Notes: generated by a model not told the origin, from the letters alone. Shown: positions 48,808 through 60,716, numbered from the stretch's first letter. The stretch is 64,000 nucleotides of DNA from Streptomyces sp. NBRC 110611 (GCF_001590865.1 NZ_BBUY01000002.1:593014-657013), one strand, 5' to 3'. A program made the numbers and translations.

Positions 48808-50186
48808 GAGGACTCCTTCGTGCTGGGCTCGGTGCTGAGGAAGATGTTCTTGGTCTCGGTGAAGGCGGCGAGCGCGTCCGGGCCCAGTTCGCGGCCGAGT
48901 CCGGACTGCTTGAACCCGCCGAAGGGGGTCCAATAGCGCACGCTGCTGTGGGAGTTGACGGAGAGGTTGCCGGCCGCGACGGCCCGTGAGACGCGGATCG
49001 CGCGGCCCACGTCGCGGGTCCACAGCGAGCCGGAGAGGCCGTAGTCGGTGGCGTTGGCGAGCCGGACCGCGTCGGCCTCGTCGTCGAAGGGGAGGGCGAC
49101 GGCGACCGGGCCGAAGATCTCCTCGGTGGCCGCGGGGTCTCCGGGCCGGCCCTCCAGGACGGTGGCCGGGTACCAGAAGCCCTTCCCGGCGGGCACGTCG
49201 CCGCGGATGGCGGCCGGGGCGTCCTCGGGGACGTAGGACCGTACCCGCTCGCGCTGGGCGGCGGAGATCAGCGGGCCCATCTGCGTGGCGGAATCGGCCG
49301 GGTCGCCCGCCACGAACGCCTTGACCGCGGGCTCCAGCAGCTCCAGGAAGCGGTCGTAGACGCTGCGCTCGACGAGGATGCGGCTGCGGGCGCAGCAGTC
49401 CTGGCCGGTGTTGTCGAGGAAGGAGGCGGGGGCGGCGGCCGCGGCGGCCTCTAGGTCGGCGTCGGCGAAGACGATGTTGGGGTTCTTGCCGCCGAGTTCG
49501 AGAGTGAGCCGCTTGGTCTGTGCGGCGCAGCGGGCGGCGATCCGCCGGCCGGTGGCGGTGGAGCCGGTGAAGACGACCTTGGCGACGCCGGGGTGGTCGA
49601 CCAGTGCGGTGCCGGTGACCGGGCCCTCGCCGGGCAGGACCTGGAAAAGGTGCTCGGAGAGGCCGGCGTCCAGGGCGAGTTCGGCGAGCCGGAGCGCGGT
49701 GAGCGGGGTGGTCTCGGCGGGCTTGAGGAGGACGGCGTTGCCGGCCGCGAGGGCGGGGGCGGTGCCCCAGGCGGCGATCGGCATCGGGAAGTTCCAGGGG
49801 GCGATCACGGCGACCACGCCGAGCGGTTCCTGGACGGTGATGTTCAGCCCGCCGGCGACCGGGATCTGACGTCCGGTCAGCCGCTCCACTCCCCCGGCTG
49901 CGTAGTGCAGCAGATCGCGGACGTTGCCGGCCTCCCAGCGGGCGTTGCCCAGCGGGTGCCCGGCCTCGGCGAGTTCGAGCGCGGCGAGGGGCTCGATATG
50001 GGCGTCGACGACGTCGGCGAAGCGGCGCAGGATCCGGGCCCGGTCGCCGGGCGCCACCGCGGCCCAGGCCTCCTGGGCGGTGGCGGCCCGGCGGACCGCG
50101 GCGTCGACCTCGTCGGGGGAGGTGGTGGGGACGGTGGCCACCAGGTCCTCGGTGGCCGGGTTGATGATCTTCAGCTCGTGCAACAC
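48804..50186 (-). CDS. Aldehyde dehydrogenase
   Basis: A 460-residue NAD(P)-dependent aldehyde dehydrogenase, close to betaine/gamma-glutamyl-aminobutyraldehyde types. Motifs: VIAPWNFPMPIAAWGTAPALAAGN, VFTGSTATGRRI, catalytic Glu in LELGGKNPNIVF, and catalytic Cys in NTGQDCCARSRI. In this operon it probably oxidises an aldehyde derived from a gamma-glutamylated amine or from ethanolamine. Start GTG 50186, 14 bp after the GS-like stop; a TTG at 50183 is the alternative. Confidence 0.92.
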   Translation of the reverse strand: MLHELKIINPATEDLVATVPTTSPDEVDAAVRRAATAQEAWAAVAPGDRARILRRFADVVDAHIEPLAALELAEAGHPLGNARWEAGNVRDLLHYAAGGVERLTGRQIPVAGGLNITVQEPLGVVAVIAPWNFPMPIAAWGTAPALAAGNAVLLKPAETTPLTALRLAELALDAGLSEHLFQVLPGEGPVTGTALVDHPGVAKVVFTGSTATGRRIAARCAAQTKRLTLELGGKNPNIVFADADLEAAAAAAPASFLDNTGQDCCARSRILVERSVYDRFLELLEPAVKAFVAGDPADSATQMGPLISAAQRERVRSYVPEDAPAAIRGDVPAGKGFWYPATVLEGRPGDPAATEEIFGPVAVALPFDDEADAVRLANATDYGLSGSLWTRDVGRAIRVSRAVAAGNLSVNSHSSVRYWTPFGGFKQSGLGRELGPDALAAFTETKNIFLSTEPSTKESS

Positions 50187-50200
50187 GGGTGGTGGTGTCC

Positions 50201-51568
50201 TCACATGCGCTCGAAGGAGCGGAAGCGCTCCCAGTCCGTGACGGCGGCGTCGTAGGCGTCCTGCTCGACGCGGGCCATGTGGCGGTAGTGGTCGACGACC
50301 TCGTCGCCGAAGGCCTCCCGCGCGGCGGCGCTGCGCTCCCACAGCCCGGCGGCCTCGCGGAGGGACGTGGGGACGTGCGCGGCGTCGGCGTGGTAGGCGT
50401 TGCCGGTCGTCGCGTCGGGCAGCTCCAGCTCGTGCTCTATGCCGTACAGGCCGGCCGCGACCATGGCGGCGACCGCGAGGTAGGGGTTGACGTCGCCACC
50501 GGGGAGGCGGTTCTCCAGGCGGTGGGCGTGGCCGTGGCCGACGACCCTCAGGGCGCAGGTGCGGTTGTCGGGTCCCCAGGCGACGGCGGTGGGGGCGAAG
50601 GAGCCGGGCCGGAAGCGCTTGTAGGAGTTGATGTTGGGGGCGTGGAAGAGGGTGAACTCGCGCAGCGTGGCGAGCTGGCCGGCGAGGAAGTGCCGCATGA
50701 CCGGCGACATGCCGTACGGGCCGGAGTCGTCGGCGAGGACCGGCCGGCCCTGTTCGTCCCGGAGCGAGAGGTGGATATGGCAGGAGTTGCCCTCGCGCTC
50801 GTCGTACTTGGCCATGAAGGTGAGCGCCATGCCCTCCTGGGCGGCGATCTCCTTGGCGCCGGTTTTGTAGATCGCGTGCTGGTCGCAGGTGGTGAGCGCC
50901 TCGTCGTAGACGAACACGATCTCGTGCTGGCCGAGGTTGCACTCGCCCTTGGCGGACTCGACGGTCATCCCGGCCGCGCCCATTTCGTTGCGGATGCGGC
51001 GCAGGACGGGTTCGACGCGGCCGGTGCCGAGGACGGAGTAGTCGCCGTTCCACTGGTTGGCCGGGGTCATCCGGCGGTAGCCGCGTGACCAGGCTTCTTC
51101 GTAGGAGTCCTTGAAGAGCAGGAACTCCAGCTCGGTGCCGGCGTAGGCGCGCCAGCCCCGCTCGGCCAGCCGGTCGAGCTGGCGGCGCAGGATCTGCCGG
51201 GGCGAGGCGGCGACCGGGGAGCTGTCGTGCCAGGCGAGGTCGGCGGTGATCAGGGCGGTGCCCGGGTTCCACGGGGTGCGGCGCAGGGTTCCGGGGTCGC
51301 CGTGCATGGCGAAGTCGCCGTAGCCGCGCTCCCAGGAGGACATGGCGTAGCCGTCGACGGTGTTGAGGTCGACGTCGACGGCGAGGAGGTAGTTGCAGCC
51401 CTCCGTGCCGTGGTCGAGGACGGTGTCGAGGAAGTACCGGGCCGCGAACCGCTTGCCCTGGAGCCTGCCCTGCATATCGGTGAAGGCGAGGACGACAGTG
51501 TCGATCTCCCCGGTGTCGACGAGGGATCTCAGCTCCTCGACGGAGAGTGGGGGCGTGCGGTCTGCCAC
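50201..51568 (-). CDS. Glutamine-synthetase-like gamma-glutamylamide synthetase (GlnA4 type)
   Basis: A 455-residue member of the GS superfamily that would link glutamate to an amine with ATP. Substrate and metal motifs: AGTELEFLLFKDS, GQHEIVFVYDEALTTCD, FMAKYDEREGNSCHIHLSL, and VAWGPDNRTCALRVVG. The adenylylation Tyr region of GlnA (NLYDLP) is absent. The neighbourhood (ALDH, FadR regulator, APC permease, gamma-glutamyl hydrolase) matches the S. coelicolor glnA4 locus as I recall it, where the enzyme makes gamma-glutamylethanolamide. A polyamine substrate (GlnA3) is the alternative. GTG at 51568 with GGAGGC upstream. Confidence 0.88.
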   Translation of the reverse strand: MADRTPPLSVEELRSLVDTGEIDTVVLAFTDMQGRLQGKRFAARYFLDTVLDHGTEGCNYLLAVDVDLNTVDGYAMSSWERGYGDFAMHGDPGTLRRTPWNPGTALITADLAWHDSSPVAASPRQILRRQLDRLAERGWRAYAGTELEFLLFKDSYEEAWSRGYRRMTPANQWNGDYSVLGTGRVEPVLRRIRNEMGAAGMTVESAKGECNLGQHEIVFVYDEALTTCDQHAIYKTGAKEIAAQEGMALTFMAKYDEREGNSCHIHLSLRDEQGRPVLADDSGPYGMSPVMRHFLAGQLATLREFTLFHAPNINSYKRFRPGSFAPTAVAWGPDNRTCALRVVGHGHAHRLENRLPGGDVNPYLAVAAMVAAGLYGIEHELELPDATTGNAYHADAAHVPTSLREAAGLWERSAAAREAFGDEVVDHYRHMARVEQDAYDAAVTDWERFRSFERM

Positions 51569-51616
51569 GGTGTTGCCTCCTGTCACTGCAACCGGAGGTC
51601 ATAAGGTATGCACATG

Positions 51617-51627
51617 AACCATTGGTT
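51617..51627. promoter_or_regulatory. FadR-type operator, glnA4/regulator intergenic region
   Basis: AACCATTGGTT is a perfect inverted repeat with a T centre, 15 bp before the regulator ATG. A matching half-site AACCATT occurs at 52416-52422 upstream of the permease, so the same regulator may control both units. Confidence 0.6.
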
Positions 51628-51641
51628 GGGAAGGGGTGGCG

Positions 51642-52373
51642 ATGGACGGCGCGACTGACCGGCTGGCACCCGTGCTGCGTCCGGTGCGGGCGGGCAACGG
51701 TTTCGAGGAGGCCCTGGAGCAGATACTCCAGATCGTCCGGCTCGGCCTGGTCCCCCAGGGCGAACGGCTCCCCGCGGAGCGGGAGTTGGCCGAACGGCTG
51801 CAGATCAGCCGGGTCACCCTGCGCGAGGTGCTGAAGGTGCTCCAGGACGAGGGCCTGGTGGAGAGCCGGCGCGGACGCTACGGCGGCACGTTCGTCCGGA
51901 CGCGGACCGAGACCCCGGGCGAGGCCGAGCTGCGCCGCCGGATCGAGAAGATCGACGTCGAGGACGTCCTGCGGTTCCGGGAGGTGCTGGAGACGGGCGC
52001 GGCCGGGCTGTGCGCCGGGCACGGCCTGGCCGGCGAACGGGCCGACCGGCTGCGGGCGGCCCTGGCGGCGACCCAGGACGCACCGCTGGCGGACTACCGC
52101 AGACAGGACACCCTGCTGCACCTCACCCTCGCCGAACTGTCCGGCTCCGCCTCGCTGGCCGCCCAGTACGCGGCCGTGCGGGCGACCGTGAACGAGCTGC
52201 TGGACGGCATTCCGCTGCTGGTACGCAATCTGGAGCACTCCCAGGCCCAGCACGGCGCGCTGGTCGAGGCGGTGCTGGCGGGCGACGCCGACGGCGCCCG
52301 CGAGGTGATGCGGGAGCACTGCGGCGGGACCGCGGCGCTGCTGCGCGGCTTCCTGGCCGCGCCGGCGCCCTGA
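51642..52373 (+). CDS. FadR/GntR family transcriptional regulator
   Basis: A 243-residue regulator. The winged helix (about 22-88) includes LPAERELAERLQISRVTLREVLKVLQDEGLVESRRGRYGGTFV, typical GntR. The all-helical FCD domain (about 100-235) carries metal/ligand residues in FREVLETGAAGL, LLHLTLAELSGS and HSQAQHGALVEAVLAGDADGA. The ATG at 51642 follows GAAGGGG; a GTG two codons earlier is possible. It is divergent from the GS-like operon and 145 bp upstream of the permease, so probably represses both. Confidence 0.9.
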   Translation: MDGATDRLAPVLRPVRAGNGFEEALEQILQIVRLGLVPQGERLPAERELAERLQISRVTLREVLKVLQDEGLVESRRGRYGGTFVRTRTETPGEAELRRRIEKIDVEDVLRFREVLETGAAGLCAGHGLAGERADRLRAALAATQDAPLADYRRQDTLLHLTLAELSGSASLAAQYAAVRATVNELLDGIPLLVRNLEHSQAQHGALVEAVLAGDADGAREVMREHCGGTAALLRGFLAAPAP

Positions 52374-52411
52374 GGCTCCGGCGCCCTGAGGCCCCCCGTC
52401 CGGAGACCCCC

Positions 52412-52422
52412 GGTTAACCATT
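52412..52422. promoter_or_regulatory. Second FadR-type half-site before the permease
   Basis: GGTTAACC (52412-52419) is palindromic and extends to AACCATT (52416-52422), the same word as in the operator at 51617. It sits about 100 bp upstream of the permease start. Confidence 0.5.
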
Positions 52423-52518
52423 CTTTTACACAGGGGTCTTGCGCCGGAGCGGCCGGGGACGCAAAGGTACGCGCCAGAACCTTTGCTCGAATCCCCCTCG
52501 GCGAGGCAGGAGCGGCTC

Positions 52519-54003
<1,485 letters not shown>

Positions 54004-54047
54004 CCGGCCGTCCCCGACCCCCTGCCTCTCCCACCCTTGGAGGAACC

Positions 54048-54746
54048 GTGACCAGCCCGCTCATCGGCGTCAGCACCTATCAGGAGGAGGCCGGCTGGGG
54101 AGTGTGGACGCTGCCGGCCGCGCTGCTGCCCGCCGGATACCCCCGGCTGGTGCAGCGCTCGGGCGGGCTGCCCGTCCTGCTGCCGCCCGGCGAGCCGGCG
54201 ACCGCCGCGGCGACGGTGGCCCGGCTGGACGGGCTGGTGATCGCCGGCGGCGCGGATGTGGCGCCGGACCGCTACGGCGCGGAGCCGCACCCCAGGACCG
54301 GCCCCCCCGCCCTGGACCGGGACGCCTGGGAACTCGCCCTGATCGAGGCGGCGTTGACGGGCGGGGTGCCGCTGCTGGGCATCTGCCGCGGGCTCCAGCT
54401 GCTGAACGTGGCACTGGGCGGCACCCTCGTCCAGCACCTCGACGGGCACGCCGGACCGCCCGGGGTCTTCGGGTACCACGACGTCGAGCCGGTCCCCGGC
54501 ACGCTGCTCGGCCGTGCGCTGCCCGAGCCGGTGTCCGTACCGACGTACCACCACCAGGCGGTGGACCGGCTCGGCAGCGGGCTGCTGGCCTCGGCACACG
54601 CGGCGGACGGCACCGTCGAGGCACTGGAACTGCCGGACGCGCGGGCCTTCACGCTGGGGGTGCAGTGGCACCCGGAGGCCGGGGACGACCCGCGTGTGAT
54701 GGACGCGCTGGTGGCGGCGGCACGCGGGGCGTCCTCGGGGGCGTGA
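54048..54746 (+). CDS. Class I glutamine amidotransferase-like gamma-glutamyl hydrolase
   Basis: A 232-residue Cys-His-Glu hydrolase of the PuuD/peptidase C26 type, expected to remove glutamate from a gamma-glutamylated amine product. The nucleophile is C113 in GICRGLQLLNVALGG, the histidine and glutamate are in GVQWHPEA, and IAGGADVAPDRYG is the N-terminal loop. GTG start with GGAGGAACC. It follows the permease by 44 bp and completes a gamma-glutamylation cycle: import, ligation, oxidation, hydrolysis. Confidence 0.92.
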   Translation: MTSPLIGVSTYQEEAGWGVWTLPAALLPAGYPRLVQRSGGLPVLLPPGEPATAAATVARLDGLVIAGGADVAPDRYGAEPHPRTGPPALDRDAWELALIEAALTGGVPLLGICRGLQLLNVALGGTLVQHLDGHAGPPGVFGYHDVEPVPGTLLGRALPEPVSVPTYHHQAVDRLGSGLLASAHAADGTVEALELPDARAFTLGVQWHPEAGDDPRVMDALVAAARGASSGA

Positions 54747-54752
54747 GGTGCC

Positions 54753-55115
54753 TCAGACTTCCCGCATCCCGCAGGAGGCGGGGATCCAGCCGGTGTTGCC
54801 GCGGAACGTGATCTTGTACCAGTCGTTGCCCGAGCGGTTGCACAGGTCGTAGGACTGCCCCGTGCCCTTGGCGAGGATGCAGGTCTTCGCATCCTTGGTG
54901 AAGAGCCCGACCGCGGTGCTGTTCAGCTTCCGCTCCTTGCGGATCTTCACATTCTCCTGCGCCCACGCGGAGACGCAGTCGGCTGCCGCGACCTTGGCCG
55001 TCTCGGCCGGCCGCGCCGCACCGGGCGTACCGGCCACGGCCGTCCCGGCGGTGCCGAACGCGGTGCCGGCCAGGGCCGCCGAGACGACGGCGGGCATGAT
55101 GAACTTGAGCCTCAT
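54753..55115 (-). CDS. Small secreted SH3-like protein
   Basis: A 120-residue exported protein. The signal peptide ends near residue 29 (GTAVAG). The mature part is a single bacterial SH3-like domain with VKIRKERKLNSTAVGLF, then DLCNRSGNDWYKITFRGNTGWIPASC, with four cysteines that could form two disulfides. Such proteins may bind cell-wall peptides. ATG at 55115 with AAGGGGGAA upstream. It is convergent with the hydrolase, only 6 bp from its stop. Confidence 0.85.
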   Translation of the reverse strand: MRLKFIMPAVVSAALAGTAFGTAGTAVAGTPGAARPAETAKVAAADCVSAWAQENVKIRKERKLNSTAVGLFTKDAKTCILAKGTGQSYDLCNRSGNDWYKITFRGNTGWIPASCGMREV

Positions 55116-55222
55116 ATGCGGCTGTTCCCCCTTGTTGTACCAGGGTGGGCACGCTGGCGCGCCCACGATTTCGCACACCCTAGCGAGGCCCGTGCGCGGC
55201 GATCAACACGGCTCCGGCCGCG

Positions 55223-56176
55223 TCACGACGTCCCCCGGGTCAGCCCGAGCAGCCGGCGGGCCGGACCCGCCGGCCGCTGACCGGTCCGCCACACGGCCCG
55301 CAGGTCGCGGCCGAGCCGCAGCCCGCTCACCGGGATCTCCACCAGCCGACGGGCGCTCAGCTCCTCCCCGACCGCGAGCTCGCTGAGCACCGACGGCGCC
55401 GCCTCACTCACCACGGCGGCCTTCACCGCGGTGGTCGAGGCGAGCTCCAGCAGCGGCTCGGCCAGTCCGCCGTGCCCGGCCAGCGCCGCGTCCAGCACCT
55501 GCCGGGTACCGGAGCCGCGCTCGCGCAGGATCAGCGGGGCCCCGGCCAGCTCGGCGGGGGTCAGCGCGCCGCGGCGCCGGGTCCACGGATGCGACGGCGC
55601 GGCGACGACCAGCAGCCGGTCGTGCCCGATGACCGCGCCGTCCAGCCCCGCCGGCACCTGCAGCCCCTCCACGAAACCGAGGTCCGCCTCACCGGCCAGC
55701 AGCCGCTCGGCCACCGCGCTGGAGTTCCCCGCCAGCAGCGAGACGGCCGTCCCGGGCAGCTCCGCCCGCAGCGCGACCAGCCACCCGGGCAGCAGGTACT
55801 CGGCGATGGTCATGCTCGCCGCGACCCGCAGCCGGGAGTCCCGCTGCCCGCGCAGCGCCTGCGCCCCCGCGTCGAACGCCTCGGCCGCCTCCACCACCCG
55901 CCGCGCCCAGTCCGTCACCAGCGCCCCGGCCTCCGTCAGCCGGGAGCCGCGCGGCGACCGCTCGACCAGCGCCACCCCCAGCTGCCGCTCCATCGACCGG
56001 ATCCGGCTGCTGGCCGCGGGCTGGCTGATCCCCCGGTCCCGGGCCGCCCGCCCCAGGCTGCCCAGCCGCGCGACGGCGAGCAGCAGCTCCAGCGCACCGA
56101 GGTCCGGCACCCGGTGCGACAGCGGTACGGCGACGGGCCCGGCACCGGAATCCTGCTCACAGCCACCCCTGCACAT
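55223..56176 (-). CDS. LysR family transcriptional regulator
   Basis: A 317-residue regulator. The N-terminal helix-turn-helix (about 28-85) includes LELLLAVARLGSLGRAARDRGISQPAASSRIRSMERQLG-type residues; the remainder is a periplasmic-binding-protein-like effector domain with SASMTIAEYLLPGWLVAL-like strands. The ATG at 56176 gives an 18-residue lead before the HTH; a GTG 14 codons in is also possible. Divergent from the TDT transporter (70 bp), which it presumably controls. Effector unknown. Confidence 0.9.
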   Translation of the reverse strand: MCRGGCEQDSGAGPVAVPLSHRVPDLGALELLLAVARLGSLGRAARDRGISQPAASSRIRSMERQLGVALVERSPRGSRLTEAGALVTDWARRVVEAAEAFDAGAQALRGQRDSRLRVAASMTIAEYLLPGWLVALRAELPGTAVSLLAGNSSAVAERLLAGEADLGFVEGLQVPAGLDGAVIGHDRLLVVAAPSHPWTRRRGALTPAELAGAPLILRERGSGTRQVLDAALAGHGGLAEPLLELASTTAVKAAVVSEAAPSVLSELAVGEELSARRLVEIPVSGLRLGRDLRAVWRTGQRPAGPARRLLGLTRGTS

Positions 56177-56246
56177 AACCCCAGCTTATGCCGTCATAGA
56201 CGGATAGTCCCTGGTGGGGACCGTTCCGCGCGGAGACGCTGGTCCC

Positions 56247-57371
<1,125 letters not shown>

Positions 57372-57386
57372 GGCTTATCCGGCGGT

Positions 57387-58133
57387 TCAGGGACGGAGGG
57401 CCGCGGCGAGCGCTGCCGCCAGGACGTCGGGGGCCTCCGCCAACGACGGTCCGTACCAGGTCAGATGGCGGCCGCTGACCAGCGCGGCGGGCAGGCCGGG
57501 GAAGGCCTCGGGCCCGTCGTCGGCGGTGAACCGGTACGGCTCGTCGGGGAGTACGACGAGTTCGGCGGGGGCGGCGTTGAGCTCGGCGAGCGCGATCTTC
57601 GGATAGCGCTCGGCACGGTCCGCGTAGACATTGCGTACGCCGAGGCGGGCGAGGACGTCCCCGGCGAAGGTGTCCCGGCCGAGCACCATCCACGGCCGCC
57701 GCCAGACCGGTACCACCGCGGCCCTTCCCGCACGAGGGCGCACCGGCAGACCGCGCCAGGCGGCCTCGGCGGCGTCCAGCCATGCCGGACGGGGCAGTCC
57801 GCAGCCGTCGACCAGGACGCGCCGCAGCTCGCCGAACGCCTGGTCCAGCGTCCGTACCTCGGTCACCAGCACCTCGAGCCCGGCGGCCCGCAGAGACTCG
57901 AGGTCCGGCGGCCGGTTCTCCTCCTCGTTGGCGAGGACGAGGTCGGGCGCCAGGGCGGCGATCGCGGCGGTGTCGGGATTCTTGGTGCCGCCGATACGGG
58001 CGGCGGCCAGCCCGGGCGGGTGGCTGCACCAGTCGGTGACGCCGACCAGCAGCTCGGGGGCGGAGGCCGCCACCGCCTCGGTGAGGGAGGGGACCAGGGA
58101 CACCACACGCCGGACAGGCCGCTGACGGGTCAT
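57387..58133 (-). CDS. Cobalamin/siderophore-type metal-receptor protein without a signal peptide
   Basis: A 248-residue helical-backbone receptor fold (BtuF/FecB family). The start RRVVSLVPSLTEAVAA and VGVTDWCSHPP are typical, with GGTKNPDTAAIAALAPDLVLANEEEN next. Unusually there is no signal peptide or lipobox and no linked permease or ATPase, so it would stay in the cytosol. Such soluble members are often named cobalamin-binding proteins without proof. ATG at 58133. It converges with the TDT gene (16 bp). Confidence 0.85.
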   Translation of the reverse strand: MTRQRPVRRVVSLVPSLTEAVAASAPELLVGVTDWCSHPPGLAAARIGGTKNPDTAAIAALAPDLVLANEEENRPPDLESLRAAGLEVLVTEVRTLDQAFGELRRVLVDGCGLPRPAWLDAAEAAWRGLPVRPRAGRAAVVPVWRRPWMVLGRDTFAGDVLARLGVRNVYADRAERYPKIALAELNAAPAELVVLPDEPYRFTADDGPEAFPGLPAALVSGRHLTWYGPSLAEAPDVLAAALAAALRP

Positions 58134-58187
58134 CCGTCCACGGTACGCCCCGTGGCGCCACCGCACTCGCGGCTCAGTACCGCGCGC

Positions 58188-58625
58188 TCAGTACCGCGCG
58201 CCGGCCCCACGCCTGCGCAGCAGATACGCCGCGCTGCCGGCCAGCAGGAACAGCGCCAGACCACCGGCTGCCTGCACCATGTTCACCCCCTCCACCCGTC
58301 CGCGGTGCACCGTCACGGTCTCGGTGAACTTCGCCCCGCCCGGCGCGCATTCGATGGTGACCCGGTAGCGGCCCGGCGCCGCCCGCTCCACGATCCAGGC
58401 ATCGGCGGCCATCCCCCGCGGGCCCGGCCGCAGCGCCACCGAGCCGAAGAGCGCCGAGTCCGCCCGCGCGCCACGGGCCGCCGCGCACTGCCGGCCGTCA
58501 CTGATGCGCACCCGCTGCCCGGCCGCCATCGGATCCGGCTCCACCCGGGCCGCGGCGACGGGCGTGCCGAGCGCCAGCGCGGAGGCGCTGATCAGGGCGA
58601 CGGCGGCGGCGCGTGCGGACTTCAC
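58188..58625 (-). CDS. Small surface protein with C-terminal membrane anchor
   Basis: A 145-residue hypothetical protein. A signal peptide covers about 1-26 (ending TPVAAA). The external part has two cysteines (GRQCAAARG and TIECAPGG) and a beta-rich pattern (YRVTIECAPGGAKFTETVTVH). A final helix (MVQAAGGLALFLLAGSAAYLL) followed by RRRGAGARY anchors it. No family is recognised. It lies 54 bp upstream of the receptor gene on the same strand and may be cotranscribed. Confidence 0.75.
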   Translation of the reverse strand: MKSARAAAVALISASALALGTPVAAARVEPDPMAAGQRVRISDGRQCAAARGARADSALFGSVALRPGPRGMAADAWIVERAAPGRYRVTIECAPGGAKFTETVTVHRGRVEGVNMVQAAGGLALFLLAGSAAYLLRRRGAGARY

Positions 58626-58770
58626 GCCCTCCAGCGAATCATCCGCCGCCCCGCTCCGCGACGAGGCCGCGCCCGGTCAGGTGACGCGGCCGGGGAACCG
58701 GGGCCGGGAGCCGGACGAACGGGCCGGGCGAAGGGCCGGGGGACGAGGCGAAGGAGCCGGCGGACAGCGG

Positions 58771-58806
58771 CGAGCCCCCGTCCGACAGCTGCCGGACGGG
58801 GGCTCG
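58771..58806. terminator. Terminator of the betaine transporter operon
   Basis: CGAGCCCCCGTCCG (58771-58784) is the exact complement of 58793-58806, with an eight-base loop. It follows the leftward transporter gene by about 100 bp in a 280-bp gap with no gene. Confidence 0.8.
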
Positions 58807-58907
58807 CACACCCGCGGGTGTGATCACGGGGGAGGGCTCCGGGGTGGCGGTGCACCGCGCCCCATGGACGTCCGCGTCACCGGCGCCCCCGGGGCCTGCC
58901 CGCCGGG

Positions 58908-60716
58908 TCAGGCCCCGCTGCCCTCCTTCTCCTTCTGCTGCACCGGCGCGATCCTGTCGACCAGGCCCGGGCGCTGCTTGAGCCAGGAGCGCACACCGTC
59001 CTGCTCATGGCCCTCGCCCGCCTTGTGCAGCTCGTTCTCCAGGCTGGTGAGCTGCTTCTCGTCCAGCTTGAAGTTCTTCATCCAGCCCGCGATCTCGGGC
59101 TCGTCCTTCGCGAAGCCCTGGCGGCCCAGCAGGTGCAGGCCGTCACCGGAGCCGAAGGCGCCCTTGGGGTCCTTCAGCTTGGTCAGGTCGTACTTGTCGT
59201 AGGCCCAGTGCGGGGACCACAGGGTGACCGCGATGGGCTTCTGGGCACGGTAGGCGCGGTCCAGCTCGGCGAGCATGGAGGAGGTGGAGGCCTCCACCAG
59301 CTGGTACTCGCCGTCCAGGCCGTACTCCTTGGCCACCTTCTCCTTGTAGATCTTCATCTCGCCGGCGCCCGGCTCGATGCCGTAGATCTTGCCGCCGAAG
59401 GCGGAGCCCTTGCCCTTGAGGTCCGCCAGGGACGCGACGTCCTTGACGTAGGAGGGGACCGCGATCTCCAGCGAGGTCTTGTCGTACCAGGTGCCCAGGT
59501 CCTCAAGCTTGTCCCGGTACTTCTGCCAGTACTGCTCGTGGGTGGTGGGCAGCCAGGCGTTGGTCTGTACGTCGATGTCGCCGCGGGCCTGGCCGGTGAA
59601 GAGCGCACCCGCCTCCAGGGGCCTGGCGGTCGGCCGGTAGCCGCGCTGCTCCAGGATCTCCTTCCACAGGTATGTGGTGGCCTTGCCCTCGTCCCAGTTG
59701 ACGTAGCCGAGGCTGATGGCGCGGCCGTTGCCGCCGCCCTTGGAGTCGCTCGCGCCGAAGACGTTCAGGCCGCCGGCGACCAGCGCGAGCACCACGACGC
59801 CGGTCATCGCCACGGAGGTGGCCGGGCGCCAGCGCAGGAACTTCACACCGCCCAGCGCCGCCTGCGCCTTGGCCAGCGCGCGCCGGCCCAGCGGTGAGAT
59901 CCGCTGGTTCAGGGCGCCGGTCATCCGGTCCAGGTACATGGCCAGGATGACGACCGCGAGGCCCGCCTCGAAGCCGAGGGCGACGTTGACGGAGCTGATC
60001 GCGTTGTAGACGGACTGGCCCAGCCCGCCGCCGCCGACCATGCCGGCGATGACGACCATGGACAGCGCGAGCATGATGACCTGGTTGATGCCCGCCATGA
60101 TCGTGGGCAGCGCCAGCGGCAGCTGGACGCGGAAGAGGGTGCGGCGCGGGTGCGTACCGAACGCCTCGGCCGCCTCGACCAGTTCGCCGTCCACCTGCCG
60201 GATGCCCAGCTCGGTCATGCGGACCGCGGGCGGCATGGAGAAGACGATGGTGGCGACCATGCCGGGCACCACCCCGACGCCGAAGAAGAGGATGCCGGGG
60301 ATGAGGTAGACCATCGCGGGCATCGTCTGCATCAGGTCCAGGACCGGGCGCAGCACCGAGCTGACGACGCGGCTGCGCGCGGCCCAGATGCCCAGCGGCA
60401 CCGCGACCACGACCGTGATCAGGCAGGCGACCAGCACCAGGGACAGCGACTGCATGGTCGTGTCCCACTGCTGGATGGAGTCGATCAGGGCGAAGCCGAC
60501 GAAGGTGAGCAGGGCGGCGGGCAGGCCGCGCAGCCACCAGGCGAGCACCGCGAGGATACCGGCCAGCAGCAGCGGTTCCGGCGCGTTCAGGACGGCCAGG
60601 ATGCCGTCGTAGACCCCGGTCAGGACGGTGGTGAGGGCGTCGAAGAACCATGCGAGGTTGTCCCGCAGCCAGTCGACGGCGGAGTTGGCCCATGAGCCGA
60701 GCGGGATCCTAGGCAC
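58908..60716 (-). CDS. Glycine betaine/proline ABC permease fused to substrate-binding domain
   Basis: A 602-residue ProW-ProX fusion, the OpuAB/OpuBC-type layout. The N-terminal permease (about 45-300) has the EAA loop around GELVEAAEAFGTHPRRTLFRVQLPLALPTIM. A membrane segment (VAMTGVVVLALVAGGLNVFG) leads to an external binding domain (from about 335) with LGYVNWDEGKATTYLWKEIL and the aromatic-box tryptophans of WSPHWAYDKYD. It imports osmoprotectants such as glycine betaine. The GTG start overlaps the ATPase gene by 8 bp. Confidence 0.93.
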   Translation of the reverse strand: MPRIPLGSWANSAVDWLRDNLAWFFDALTTVLTGVYDGILAVLNAPEPLLLAGILAVLAWWLRGLPAALLTFVGFALIDSIQQWDTTMQSLSLVLVACLITVVVAVPLGIWAARSRVVSSVLRPVLDLMQTMPAMVYLIPGILFFGVGVVPGMVATIVFSMPPAVRMTELGIRQVDGELVEAAEAFGTHPRRTLFRVQLPLALPTIMAGINQVIMLALSMVVIAGMVGGGGLGQSVYNAISSVNVALGFEAGLAVVILAMYLDRMTGALNQRISPLGRRALAKAQAALGGVKFLRWRPATSVAMTGVVVLALVAGGLNVFGASDSKGGGNGRAISLGYVNWDEGKATTYLWKEILEQRGYRPTARPLEAGALFTGQARGDIDVQTNAWLPTTHEQYWQKYRDKLEDLGTWYDKTSLEIAVPSYVKDVASLADLKGKGSAFGGKIYGIEPGAGEMKIYKEKVAKEYGLDGEYQLVEASTSSMLAELDRAYRAQKPIAVTLWSPHWAYDKYDLTKLKDPKGAFGSGDGLHLLGRQGFAKDEPEIAGWMKNFKLDEKQLTSLENELHKAGEGHEQDGVRSWLKQRPGLVDRIAPVQQKEKEGSGA

